64,000 nucleotides of DNA from Tricholoma matsutake (GCA_026075535.2 AP026538.1:8804001-8868000), one strand, 5' to 3'; shown: positions 33,861 through 45,301, counted from the first letter of the stretch. Program-made: numbers and translations. Notes: generated by a model not told the origin, from the letters alone.

Positions 33861-34280
33861 GAGCTATCTGTACTCAGAGGCTTTCTGAGTAGACTGTCTG
33901 TTTGTGTATCACAGTTGGAGGCTTTCCAACTGTTGAGTTTGAGTTATCACAGCTAGAGGCCTTCTAAGCTGTCGAGTGTTCTGGTTGAGTTTAAGACCAT
34001 TAATTGAATTAGGTCAAGCCAAGTTATACAGACAGTATTACTGTAGCTTATATATGGTTCAGAGATGTCTATCGTCCAATCGGAACATGAGATCCTTGTC
34101 AAGGAAAGAACAATAGAACAATAAGCCTCATGCCTGGCATGAGGTATCCAGTGTCGCAGATCCGATGTCAAGGGGTCTTCCATTGGAGTGAGTCAAGTCG
34201 AATGGTTCTGGAGAAATAAAGTACCCAGCCTTGCCGGCATGCATCTGGCTGTCGTCGATTATGATTCTAAAATCGTAACA
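33861..34280 (-). repeat. 3' LTR of element B, truncated
   Basis: Plus strand ends AATCGTAACA at 34280. It matches 41653-41775 plus 43728-44031 but lacks the first about 150 bp (TGTTAAGACT…). Contains GGAGGCTTTCCAACTG-type short direct repeats. Confidence 0.85.
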
Positions 34281-34597
34281 TCACCCTCTCTCTATCTTTG
34301 AGGTCACAGACTTCGATCACCATCCTCCTTCTTCTCCCATTGAATCATGGTGGATTATCCCTAGATCCTCCTGTAGGGTTCTCCAGTCATGTTTCCCATT
34401 GCATCATCATCAAAGTCATCGTACCCCAACTCAAGGAAGTCCCAACGTCTCTGCTCAGCTTCCTCCTGTTCTCTCCATTGCTTCACCAGGCAGTCAGAGC
34501 TATAATGCCCAGGACCTCATTGTTTGCAGTGCTTGCAAACGTGTTTCTGGCAGATCAGGCCAAAGTGTCCGATTGTGAGCACCAGATCCTACAGCCA

Positions 34598-35910
34598 TCA
34601 TCGTTGTTTATATGTCCTTAGGATAGTCTCTGCATGTTTCAGGTTCCCCTCGGGCTCCCACGAGTTCTCTGAGGTCGGGTATCTGACCCACTTCACTAGG
34701 AAGTGCATGGTCCTTCCTTTCTTCTTATGTCCGATGATTGCTTCCACTTTGTACTCTGATTCACCTTCTATTGGGTCAGGCGGTGGCTTTGGGAAGTTCA
34801 GTCCATGTGTCTTGGTTTCTTTATATGGGGAAAGGAGTGCCGCGTGGAATACCGGGTGTATTTTCCACTGTTCTGGCAACTTCAATCAGTAGGAGAGTGG
34901 GCTTAGGACCTTCTCGATGGTGAATGGACCTTCTCTCTTTGGTGCGAGCTTCCTTGTTGCATATGTTGTTTTGAGGTTCTTTGCTTCTAGCCACACTCTG
35001 TCTCCTTCCTTGAATGGGGTGAAGTGTCTCATTGTCCTTTCTGCCATCATCTGTCTGGCTAACTCATGTGTAGCCTTCACTTCATCTTGGGCCCATTGCA
35101 GTGTGATGATTTGCTTTTCTATGGCCGGTATGTTTGTTTTCAGGTATGGGAGTGGGATTGCCTTGGGTTCATAGCCCATCATAAGGTAGAACAGGGAGTT
35201 CTTCTGTATGGAGTGCATTCTCTTGTTGTGCATGAACTCTGTGGTCGGGAGGAGGTGCTTCCAATTCTCCTGGTTGTTCAAGCAGAAGATCCACAGGTAC
35301 ACCTCCACTTCTTGATTCACCCGTTCTGTCTCCCCATCGGTCTGGGGGTGGTATGCCATGCTCATCACCAGCTTGATTCTGAGCAATCTTCCTAGCTCCT
35401 GGAAAAGCTGCAAGGCAAATCTGGGATCCCTGTCAGAGATGATCTTGTCTGGGAGGCTGAATCGCTTGTAGACATAGTCTAGGTAGAGGGTGGCTGCTCC
35501 CAATGCATCCACAGTTTTCCTGCAAGGGATAAAAATTACCCCCTTCATAGGACCATGGTCTACCACGACCATGAGCGCATCATAACCATCAGACTCAGGT
35601 AGGTCAGTTATGAAGTCCATTGTCACCATCACAAATGGTCTCATTGCTTTGGACTTGATTGGCTGTAGTGGCAGTGTCATTGGGTGGGTGTTGATCTTCA
35701 TCTGCTGGCATGTTGTGTATCCAGCGACATAATTCTTGATATATGTCATCATCCCCAGCCATCAGTAGTCCCTTCTAATCATTTTGGCCATTTGCCATTG
35801 TCCCGGGTGTCCGCTGGTTACTCCTTTGTGGTACCTTTGTACCAGCTTCTTTCGCAGCTCTCCATTGTCAGGGACGTAGCATCTGTCTCAGAAGAATAGA
35901 AGGCCATCTT
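34598..35910 (-). pseudogene. Element B integrase and chromodomain
   Basis: Integrase: GHPGQWQMAKMIRRDY then TGA (35762, normally Trp/Arg), YTTCQQMK (one zinc-binding Cys replaced by Tyr), TMDFITDLPESDGYDALMVV (first Asp), LPDKIISDRDPRFALQLFQE (second Asp), AYHPQTDGETERVNQEVE (catalytic Glu), then GDRVWLEAKNLKTTYATRKL, GPFTIEKVLSPLSY. A TGA (34886) separates it from LKLPEQWKIHPVFHAALLSP and a chromodomain, YKVEAIIGHKKKGRTMHFLV then KWVRYPTSENSWEPEGNL, ending at 34598. The chromodomain would direct integration to marked chromatin. The DDE triad is intact but the protein is broken by TGA codons. Confidence 0.9.
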
Positions 35911-38900
35911 CTATTTTCCAGTCTTCTAATGCCGATCTTATTGGCAGTGTTCCCTTGGTCTTTAGTGCTTACCAGGTTGTCTTTCATGATACTCCCTGCA
36001 AGTAGGTCATGCATTTCTGTATCAATGAATTTCACAAATACCATTTCGGGTAACATTGGGACATCTTCATTGTCATTGTCTTCCACCGGTATGTGGTCTG
36101 CTCTTTGTGATAATGCATCGCTCTGCGCCATTTGTGATCCAGGTACATGGACGAGCTGCAAGTCGAATTCCAATAGGAATAAGCTCCATCTTGCCTGTCA
36201 TCTGTTCAGTTTCTGCACCATTCAGAAGTACGTCAAGTTCTTGTGGTCTGACAGGATTACCACTGGGTGTCCTGATCCCAGGAGGTAGTGTCTCCAGGTT
36301 TCTAGCAATTGTACTATGGCTAGTAGCTCCCTGTTGTATATCTCATAGTTCTGTTCCATTGGTGTTAGCACATGTGATATATATCCACATGGATGCCAGT
36401 CCCCATTTGTGTCCCTTTGTCTCAGCACTCCTTCTGTTGCATGTTTTGAGGCATCTGATTTGATCATAAATGGTTTTGTCGGGTCTGGCATCAGCAATAC
36501 CAGTGCTTCTGCAAATTTCCTTTTTAGCATTTGAAAGGCTTGTTCGCATTCTGTTGTCCAGTCAAACATCTTGTTCTTCTTCATCAGTTCATTAAGTGGT
36601 CTGCTTGTTTCTGCAAAATGTCCAATGAACTTCCTGTAGAAGTTCCCAAATCCCAGGAAAGACCTGACTGCTTTTATGTTTGTCGGGGTGGGCCAATCTT
36701 GTATACCTGCCAGTTTTGTATTGTCCATGGCAATTTCATTGGGTCGGATGATCAGACCCAAGAACTCTACCTCATGGACATCAAACTTGCACTTCTCCAG
36801 CTTCAGGTACAGGTCATTCTTTGCAGCACCCTTCTTGTCCTTTCCTGGTGTTCCTTCTGATCCTTGGAGAATATCAGGATGTCATCCATGTAAATCATGA
36901 GCCATCCCTCTCCAATCATATCATGGAAGATTTCATTCATCATCACCTGGAAGGTCACTGGCGAGTTGCATAATCCAAAGAACATCACTGTTGGTTCAAA
37001 CAGCCCTCTGTTCGTCTTGAAGGCTGCCTTCCATTGATCTCTGTCCTTCATTCTGACGTTGTGATATCCCCATCAAATGTCCAACTTCATGAACCATTTT
37101 GCCCCTCTCTAGTGTTTTAAGGTCTGGTTCGGTCCAGTTTTTTGACCCCCAAGAGGGGCAACCGGGACCGCAACCAGTCTAGACCAACACTCAAACTCGC
37201 AGGACTGCAACTGAACCAAATAGGACCAGTCCTATTTAGTTTGGTTGCCCCCAAAAGACCAGTTTTGACCAGTCTTTACTACTATTTTTTGATTCTAACT
37301 AAACTCTATTATATACTAAATAAATGTAATTACATTTACATCCTGTGAGCAGTTGCTCACAGTGGTGTGATGCTAGGAAAGTAAAGAAAATGAAATGTGA
37401 CAGAAAAACCCCTCCCCCACCTACAGGAGGCAGAGGAGGGGGGGTAGGGGTCTGTTAACGGCAAGAGCAAACGAGAATAACAAAGAAAAAAAAGGTCCCA
37501 CCATCTTGCATTGGTAGTGAGGGTGGGTGCCACTGCTCATAAGTTGTCCCCTGCAATTTGTTCCCCCCTTCGCGTCGTCCATTGTTCCTGTGTTTGCATC
37601 AGCTGTTGTTCCTGCATTTGCATCATCTGTTGTTCCTGCATTTGCATCATCCGTTGTTCCTGTGTTTGCATCATCCATTGTTCCTGTGTTTGCGTCATCC
37701 ATTGTTCCCATGTTTGTCATACATCATTCCCCTGTTTGCATTGTCTGTCGCTCCCCTGTTTGCATTGTTGTCTGTTGTTTGTGTTGTCATCTGTTGTTTG
37801 CATTGTCGTCTGTCATTCGTTTGCATTGTCATCTGTTGTTCCCCTGATCACATTGTTGTCCACTCTCCTCCCATTTGTCCCTCGTCATCTTGCTGTGTGT
37901 CATCCCCCCTGTTTGTATTGTCATTCTGTGCTGACATGGTCAGCTGCTGTTGTTGCATTGTCATAGTCCAGAATTGGGACCTGTTGCCACCCTGTGAGCA
38001 GAGGCTTGCAGCGGTGGCATAGGGTGGGTGCTAGGTGTCGGCTGTGGTTGTCGTGGTGGTCCAGAAACATGCCCATTGCCACCCTGAGAGCAGCAGCTCG
38101 CAGTGGTAGCATAGGGCTTGGGTGTGAGTGAGCAACGTTGTAATCAAATGGCAAGAACCTAATAATGAAGAAAAATGATTTGATTAGTTAGTTAGGAAGT
38201 AAAGAAAGAAAAAAACTATAAAACAACATACCATAGGGCCCAAACGACGCTAGTTCGTCATTTGGGCTGCCTCCTTTGTGTTTGTTCATTGGCAATGTTT
38301 CAGGGGGTGGTGGGCGAATGTTGATGGTGGGTGTTGTGCATGTGGGACTTGTTTGTTGTCGTGGGAGTCAACTGGCAAATGGTGCCACTTTTGTTTTTTC
38401 AAGCACAAACATGACCACATGGTCTGTGTGCAGCCACAGGGTATATAAGCACCCACCAAACGACTGCATTTCCCCCCAGGCTTCTCCTTCTTCACATAAA
38501 CACAGGTATAATAGTATAAATAGTCATTATTATTACTTATATTCATACTTTTTTATTAGTATACATGTATGTTTTAGTATATATATTGTACTTTATATAT
38601 ACCATGACAAGACCAGTTGCAACTGATTGCAACCATTCTTCAAATGGTTTTCAAATATTCCTTAAGTTGAGGCAACTGGCAACCCAACCAACCTCGAAAT
38701 GGGGCAACCACAACTGATGGTCCGGTTGCTTTTGGTTGCATTCGGTTTGGTTTTGGTTTTTTTTCTGGTCCATAGGACCAGACCTTTAAACACTACCCCT
38801 CTCAGCTTGTCCAACAAGTCTCCTACAAGTGGTAGCAGGTAGGTGTTCTTGATCATACTGTTGTTCAAGTACCTGTAGTCCTGACAGGGTCTCAGGGTGT

Positions 38901-39259
38901 CCAAGTCCTTCTTTGCAACAAAGAAGAATGGTGATGCCATGGGTGATTTCAATGGTCAGATATATCCCTTTTCCAGGCTTTCATCAAGGAACTCATCGAG
39001 TTTCTTCTGTTCTGCTGGCGACAGTGGGTACACCCTGCAATCTTTTGCCACAAAGTCCGGTTTGAGTTCTATTGCATGGTCCCAGGGTCTTGATTCTGGA
39101 AATCTTTCTGATGCTTCTTTCTTGAATATCCGTCAGTACTCCTTGTACTGTTCAGGGAGTAGTTCATCTAGGGTCTTTTGTTCCGGGTCTCCTTCCTTTT
39201 TATGTGTCAGGTGTTGTGAGACTGAGGTCTTTGCCCTAATCCAGATATTCTGCCCATAA
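35911..39259 (-). pseudogene. Element B reverse transcriptase and RNase H, interrupted
   Basis: Minus strand. RT starts in [20 protein letters not shown] and [19 protein letters not shown] (38800-38950), is cut by the hAT-like element, and resumes with FGLCNSPVTFQVMMNEIFHD and MIYMDDILIFSKDQKEHQER (YMDD active site, 36803-37051), then GNFYRKFIGHFAETSRPL. RNase H: PFMIKSDASKHATEGVLRQR, EIYNRELLAIVQLLETWRHY, VVILSDHKNLTYF, then WSLFLLEFDLQLVHVPGSQM-type tether and a linker to integrase. TGA at 37073 and 38956 replace family Arg. Confidence 0.9.
37110..38795. mobile_element. hAT-like non-autonomous element in element B RT
   Basis: Begins TAGTGTTTTAAGGTCTGG and ends CCAGACCTTTAAACACTA, flanked by a perfect 8-bp duplication CCCCTCTC (37102-37109, 38796-38803). 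The interior holds TTGCATCATC-rich low complexity (37560-37900), GTGAGCAG..GCTCACAG hairpins (about 37345, 37995, 38085), hairpin 38236-38268 and a 73-nt minus-strand intron-like segment (38159-38231: GTATGT, CTAACTAACTAATC, TTATTAG). No transposase. Confidence 0.9.
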
Positions 39260-39963
39260 GCATATTGCAGTGATCCTTTTGCCTTCACAATCCGGGAGAT
39301 TGTCTTTGTCACTTGGGAGTACGAGTATCTTGGCTCATCATACTCCTCCGTCAGTGGCATTTTAGCCAGTTCAAATATTCCGATGACAGGTTCTCCTCTG
39401 ATGTAGGCGACTAGTAATTCATCGTCTGCAATCTTTTGTTCGGGTGTCCCTTCCAGTTGTTTCATTGCCTGTTCCGTTGCCTGTTTGTGGTTTGCCGGTG
39501 CTGGGTTTTCCTTCCCAGTGTCTTCTTTGTCCTGTGGTCCAATGGGCTCTGCATTTTGAAGAGTCGTGATCACGATCTCTGGATCTTCCACTTCTTCAAT
39601 TGTTGTGCTCATTGTTTCAATGGGCATCCTGCTCCTACCTGGTTCAGTATGGAGGGCTCCTCCCACTGATCTTGCTTTTGCAATGATTCTTTGGCATTGC
39701 ATTAGCCGTTCCTCATTTGTCTGTTTCTTCTTGAGGGCAAGTTTCTCCAGTTCTCTAGTGGCTATTCGGCACCATGCCAGTCACTCTTCTTCTTCTGTCA
39801 TCTTCTTGGGGGTTCTTCCTCCTTCTTTGGTTTTCTTTCAGCACCATACTAGGTGCTTATTGTTGGGTTTCTCAGTTTGCACTCTCCCAATAAGGGTCCC
39901 TTCTTTTCTGAATGAGAAGTTGGGATAAGTCTTGTTGGTCGTTCTGAACTGGAACGTCTTAAT
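39260..39963 (-). pseudogene. Element B linker between protease and RT
   Basis: Lys/Glu-rich ORF (RIIAKARSVGGALHTEPG, then VQCQ…EEEE) with TGA at Arg positions (EEE*LAWCR, WC*KK). This charged spacer is typical of the N-terminal part of basidiomycete chromovirus pol. Confidence 0.6.
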
Positions 39964-40375
39964 CTTCCAGTTGATTACTGGGTTGATTCTCCTGAGCCAT
40001 GGCACCCAGGATGATTGATTCTTTCCCTAATCCTGCAATGGGGAAGGTCATTGGGAAAGATCTTCCATTGATTGTCAAGAATCCCCTGGTATAATGGGAA
40101 ATCTCCCCTTTCTTGTTTGGGGTTCCATCCACGTTCTTGACCCTGATCATCTTTTCCAGGGGGTGCAATTCAAATCCGCTGCTTTCTGTGAATTCGTGGC
40201 TCATGAATATTCCTCCTGATCCTGAGTCGAGCAGGGCTTCAGTTTCAATGGCTTTCCCTCTGCCTGATCCTATCACTTTGACATCTAAACGCATAGATTG
40301 ATTTTTCAAAGTGGCTAGTAATACAGGGCAGGCAGAGAGTTCAGTGGTACCTGGCATTGAGGCAGGCCACCCCAT
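39964..40375 (-). pseudogene. Element B retropepsin
   Basis: MRLDVKVIGSGRGKAIETEA followed by LLDSGSGGIFMSHEFTESSG (the LLDSG catalytic motif), then FELHPLEKMIRVKNVDGTPN, ISHYTRGFLTINGRSFPMTF and GLGKESIILGA. About the expected length of a retropepsin domain; the active-site Asp is kept. The frame ends at a TAA that would be Gln (CAA) in the family. Confidence 0.85.
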
Positions 40376-40377
40376 TA

Positions 40378-41280
40378 AAAACCCTCATCTCCTATTATGG
40401 TGAGAGGTTTCCCCTTTTCTTCTTCATTGAGTTCTTTTATGATTGCCCGGATCTTTGAGTAGGCTTCCTCGCCTTTCTTCTCTGGGAAAAACTGGTTCTC
40501 AGTCTTCTTTTCCCCTTTCTTGTATTTGAATGCTGTGTCCTGACTGGTGGCACACAAAGCACAGTCCTTTCTTCATATGTTCGATCCTCTCCTGGTAGGA
40601 GAGTCAGTTGATCTCGAGTGGGCTCTCTTTTGTTTTAGAGCTCAGCAGCCTTTTCGCCAAAGCTTCCTGTGCTTTCCCTGCTATGGCTTTTGCTCTCCTC
40701 CACTGTCCATTGTACTTGGAGGTGGCATTGATTATTCCCTTGAAGGTCATAGGGATCATTTCCATGTTGAAAACTCTTTCGAGGAGCTTGGGGTTTAGCC
40801 CATCCATAAAGAGTTCAATTAGGGCGGTGTCATCATTTATTCCCACCTTCTCTCACAGGATTCGGAACTGCGCAATGTAGTCCTCCAGGTCCTGTCCCTG
40901 CTTCAGGCTTTTCATATCTGTCCTGGCTCTGCCAGCTTTGTCAATCGGTGTGAACACTGCTTTGAGCGCCGATTCAAAGATTGACCAGGTTCCTAGGTCT
41001 TCCTTTTCTGCCCGTGTCTGTGCCCAGGGTGCAGTGGTTCCTCCATTCATGAAGGACAATGTGAAGATGATCTTTTTCTCTTCAGTGTCATAGATTCCAT
41101 GGTTCACTCTCAGATAGAGTTTTACTTCTTGCAAGAACTTTGCGGTCCTAGTTCTGTCCCCTGTGAAGTCGGATGGGGTTCGGATTCTGATTTCTTTGGA
41201 CAATGCGGTGGGTTTGGTAGACATGTCATCATTGGATGAGGAAAATGGATTTTGTTCTGGGGTTTCTTCTTTGTCCAAAG
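40378..41280 (-). pseudogene. Element B gag
   Basis: IRIRTPSDFTGDRTRTAKFL, then EVKLYLRVNHGIYDTEEKKI and FTPIDKAGRARTDMKSLKQG (retrotransposon gag core), TGA at 40853 (Arg expected), ALIELFMDGLNPKLLERVFN, TGA at 40604, then the knuckle region CFVCHQSGHSAFKYK, a CCHC motif whose last Cys is Tyr. Confidence 0.85.
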
Positions 41281-42090
41281 GTCTGAAATCTTCTTTGTCA
41301 AGGTACTGTCACACTGTGGTTCCTCATCTCTTGTTCTCTTTGAGAACCACTTCTGTGCTGGTTCCAAGTATTGTACTAATTGACCCTGGTACCTATACCA
41401 CAGGGTTCTTCCTGATGATGATGCTCCTGTCAGAGGTCTGTCTGGGCTCTGTCTAAAAGATGTTGTGTCTGCACCTAGGTAGGTGGACTTTGTAGATCAG
41501 CTTGACCTTTTGTTAAGACTATAGGTCCTTAACTCAGCCTTGGCTTCATGTGTCACAGTTGGAGGCTTTCCAACTGTATCAGTATTGCAGTAGGAGGCTT
41601 TCCTACTGTATTGGGTTCTGTCCTGGACTTGGGTGCTTCCCTAGTCGATACAGCTATCTGTACTCAGAGGCTTTCTGAGTAGACTGTCTGTTTGTGTATC
41701 ACAGTTGGAGGCTTTCCAACTGTTGAGTTCGAGTTATCACAGCTAGAGGCCTTCTAAGCTGTCGAGTGTTCTGGTGAGGTCTTTACACTCCCCCCCGTAT
41801 TCCTATAGGAATCCGATGATTCTGATGATTCTGATCGGACTCCAATTGGAATCCAACCATATTCCAATGTCATTTTCACTGGCCAAATTGACATGAAATG
41901 GCACATTTAGTCCTAGTCCAGTCCGATGTAGTCTGATCAGAGTCTGATCGGACTATCGGAATTTCCTAGGAATTTCTGATCATAGAAATCACATAGGACT
42001 AGTCCAAAGTTATGCTAAGACATCAGACAACATAGGATTCTGATAGGAATGAAAGCAGCCTTGCTTAGTAATATAGTATGAAAAATTAAA

Positions 42091-42178
42091 CGCACACATG
42101 AGAATTGAACACTTGACTACAGAAGATTATGTAAGCATAAACCAACAACAATACCATTAGGCTAAACAGTCATTACAG
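42091..42178 (-). ncRNA. tRNA-like sequence, left arm of MULE-like copy 2
   Basis: Minus-strand A box TTTAGCCTAATGG and B box GTGTTCAATTCTC, pointing outwards to the left terminus. Equivalent to 30052-30132. Confidence 0.5.
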
Positions 42179-42417
42179 GTAAGTGATCATACTACACTAC
42201 ATACCATTCCCGTGGGAGTGATGACAAAGCACATAGCTGCGTCATCACACCTGCCAGCTCATCAACTCCCACCACCACCACCAATGACGACAAGCATGCC
42301 ACCTCCATCCCCCCCACCTCAACCACCTCAACCCAGCAACTCCCACCACTCCCACTTCACCCCCATCTCTAGATGAGCCCCCAAGACTGGAAACAACTGG
42401 TTTTGATGCTGAATGAC

Positions 42418-42515
42418 ACCCAAACGATGCAATCGTCATTTGGGCCATAGTAAGTTTTTTGTTTCATTCATTTTTTACTTTTGTAAACTAACTAATTCAT
42501 TTGTTTTGTTTCTAG
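42418..42515 (+). other. Hairpin plus intron-like segment, copy 2
   Basis: Hairpin CCCAAACGATGC…CGTCATTTGGG (42418-42446) is followed by the intron-like 42450-42515 (GTAAGT, AACTAACTAATTC, TTTCTAG; 66 nt). All four splice signals are the same as in copy 1. Confidence 0.6.
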
Positions 42516-43379
42516 GTTCTAATCTACATGAGTAACGATGGACTGATGCAAGCCAAACCCACACCCAACGATGCCCCTGGCAACCCCCCTCCTCCCCGTC
42601 AAAATGGGATGTGAGGGTATCGATCATGGTCAGGAGCATGGGGAGCAACACCAGGAGACCCCAGAAGGGGAATACCTGCCCGGTAAGCACCACCCGACCC
42701 CTCCCCTCATGCCACATCACTGACAAACTGACAACGCACCCACCCCATGCCTACGATCAGCTGCCCATGGGGTGGTTCATGGGTGCAGATGATGAGGGGG
42801 ATGAATGACAAGGGTGACAAAATGACAAGGGGAAAGGGAAATGATGACCAGAAGGGGAGACAATGGTGACACCCACCCCACGCACACCTACGAGCATCTG
42901 CTCATAGGGTGTTTAAGGGGAGGGGGAGGGAGGGAGGGGACGATGGACAAACACCGCCACCAACATACGATGCACCACCCACCACCAGCCTCGTGAGCAA
43001 CTGCTTGTGGGGTGGACGGTGGGTGGAATGTTGAGGGAGGGGAGACAAGGGAGGGGAGGGAAGCTACGGGGGAGGCAAGGTGAGGGAGGCAAGACATGAC
43101 AGAGATGAGAGGGAGGGGAAACGATGGGACAGGGCTGACGAGACAGCCAACGTGATGCACCACCACCCCCTCCCCCCCATGAAATGGGGGGGTGGTTTTT
43201 TTTTGTAGAATTTAAAATAGTATAATTCAATAGTATAATTAATTCTCCCCCCTGTGTTTGCATGGGGGGTTTTTTTAAAATCTATATTAGTTATCTACTC
43301 CCTCGCAAAGACATGAGGGCTCAATAAGTGAAGTAATCCTAACTGCTATAAATGGACTTTATATTACATGTTTATTAAT

Positions 43380-43468
43380 GCTCCTGTGGCTCAACTGGTT
43401 GAGCACTTGTTTGGTGGTCATGTGGCTTATATATCCCAAGGTCTGGGGTTCAATCCCTGCTCTGCCCA
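43380..43468 (+). ncRNA. tRNA-like sequence, right arm of MULE-like copy 2
   Basis: A box TGGCTCAACTGG within a GCTCAACTGGTTGAGC D-arm-like hairpin and B box GGGTTCAATCCC. Points outwards to the right terminus. The acceptor stem pairs poorly. Confidence 0.55.
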
Positions 43469-44102
43469 TTTATTTTGTAAGCACTTTCACCAAAGTTAAG
43501 TCTTCCGAAATAGTGTGGTATTCCGACTACCTGTTGGAATTGCATAGAACTTTACTCGGAATTTACTAGGAATTTCTTGGAAATAAGAGTACATGGTCAT
43601 CAAGATACATTCCGATCGGATTCCTATCAGACTCCTAGGACTAGTATCGGACTAGTAGGACTCCTATTGGATTCCAATTGGACTCCTAGGACTCCGATAG
43701 GAATATGGGGGGGAGTGCAAAGTCTTGTGTTCTGGTTGAGTTTAAGACCATTAATTGAATTAGGTCAAGCTAAGTTATACAGACAGTATTACTGTAGCTT
43801 ATATACAGTTCAGAGATGTCTATCATCCAATCGGAACATGAGATCCTTGTCAAGGAAAGAACAATAGAACAATAAGCCTCATGCCTGGCATGAGGTATCT
43901 GGTGTCGCAGATCCGATGTCAAGGGGTCTTCCATCGGAGTGAGTCAAGTCAAATGGTTCTGAAGAAATAAAGTACCTGGCCTTGCCGGCGTGTGTGTGGC
44001 TGTTGTCAATTACAATTCTAAAATCGTAACAACCATGACATTGACATTTTTTTCAGCAGCTGCACAATTTTTGTCCAATTAAGTTCAATAGAACATAAGT
44101 AT

Positions 44103-44625
44103 GTGAACACTCTTCCAAGGCAGATGAAAGATGAAACAAACATGGAATCAATAATTGTTGAGCATGATGAAGCAGTTGTATCAAATTTGTACCTAAATAG
44201 TAAGTATATAGGGATACCGGACTTGTACTGGACCACTAATTACACCACTAAATTTTTGAATCCCATTGTTGTCATCCCCATTGTTTTCAACAAGAATGGC
44301 CAAGGATCCTCAGCTGCCACAAATCCCATGCAAAATACAGAAAGAAATCCTCCCTGACAAGGACTTATCTGTCCTCAACATCTTGAAATTTCACCTCCCT
44401 GCATCAGCTCATTCCATCAATGGATCTTTCAACCACTCCCAAAAATTCCTTTCCACCCTCACATCCACTGTCACAAACATTGGGACAAGATGGAAATTTA
44501 CCAGCAAGCATTACAATGGAGAGGAATTCTGGTGGCACAATGATAATGATGGCTGGGAGGATGACAGCTTACTAGCGGTTACTTCCAACTCGTTGAAATT
44601 GATGGAAACCGATGTGGGAATGTAA
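44103..44625 (+). other. Unassigned ORF relic
   Basis: Two overlapping plus-strand frames; the longer (44266-44625) reads PDKDLSVLNILKFHLPASAH and EEFWWHNDNDGWEDDSLLAV. No family recognised. Possibly a fragment of a transposon-linked protein next to the LTR end. Confidence 0.3.
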
Positions 44626-44715
44626 ATGGTTGGTCAGCATGTTTGGCTGTTTGGCAGCCACCTCCCAGTAAACAAATTGATGAGCATGTTGTCTGACACT
44701 TATCATTTTCTCCAG

Positions 44716-45301
44716 CTATCTGCAAAGCCATAGGCCACTCCAAAAAAACAGTTTGTCACCTATATTTGTACAAACATCCATTTTTGGTAAGGCTGACACA
44801 TCCAGACTCCACAGATTAGACCCAACTCACACTACTCTGCCTTTAGTGACTTTTGCACCAATGATTTGGAATGTATCTTGGCTTCTAGTTTGTCTACAAG
44901 GCAACACTCATTAACTCTAAGGTCCCCATTGGAGCTACATCAACTATATAACTCCTCAACATGACCAGCATCCTTCAGCATTCTCAACCATGAATCTCAA
45001 CAATCCCTGACACATAACTCGATGAATAGCACATTCACTAATCCCTGTCACTGCCACTATGTCCTTGTTTTGCATGTGGGCTGACATGATCACAATGAGC
45101 TTCTTTTGATCCTCTGAGATGTAGTGGAAGCTCAACATTATGCCAGTGATAATAGAATAGAATAGCAACTAATACTCTAGCACAAATGACAGTTGGGTCT
45201 AATCTGTGGATGTGTCAGCCTTACCAAAAATGGATGTTTGTACAAATATAGGTGGACAAACTGTTTTTTTGGAGTGGCCTATGGTTTTGCAGATAGCTGT
45301 C
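44716..45301 (-). mobile_element. About 110-bp inverted repeats enclosing an HTH ORF
   Basis: 44716-44832 and 45190-45301 are inverted copies (GGCCACTCCAAAAAAACAG, ATTTGTACAAACATCCATTT). Between them the minus ORF 44956-45168 reads SEDQKKLIVIMSAHMQNKDI then VAVTGISECAIHRVM, a helix-turn-helix like the N-terminus of fungal Tc1-type transposases. The DDE domain is missing, so this is an internally deleted or foldback derivative. From 45302 to 46300 nothing is recognisable. Confidence 0.45.

Larger units (their letters stand above)
41776..43727. mobile_element. MULE-like composite element, copy 2 (9-bp TSD)
   Basis: Inverted relative to copy 1 (28360-30447) and collinear with it throughout. Flanked by a perfect 9-bp duplication TGTTCTGGT (41767-41775, 43728-43736) inside the LTR of element B; the uninterrupted LTR at 33960 shows the empty site. 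Same arms, outward tRNA-like sequences, hairpins, intron and Pro-rich core. Many differences from copy 1 are CG in one and TG or CA in the other, e.g. CGA in copy 1 (complement of 29846-29853) versus TGA at about 42373-42375. Confidence 0.9.
33861..44031 (-). mobile_element. Ty3/gypsy chromovirus B, nested and decayed
   Basis: Minus-strand element: 5' LTR 41511-44031 (split by a MULE-like element), gag, protease, RT/RNase H (split by a hAT-like element), integrase with C-terminal chromodomain, and a 5'-truncated 3' LTR. A purine tract (AGAGAGAGGGTGA on the minus strand) abuts the 3' LTR. Without insertions it is about 6.5 kb. Domain order gag-PR-RT-RH-IN-chromodomain identifies a chromovirus. 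Confidence 0.85.
41511..44031 (-). repeat. 5' LTR of element B with nested MULE-like element
   Basis: Plus strand begins TGTTAAGACTATAGG and ends AATCGTAACA (TGTTA/TAACA inverted ends). Without the insertion it is about 570 bp. It carries a cluster of short repeats (GGAGGCTTTCCAACTG, GGAGGCTTTCCTACTG, GAGGCCTTCTAAGCTG). Confidence 0.85.
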
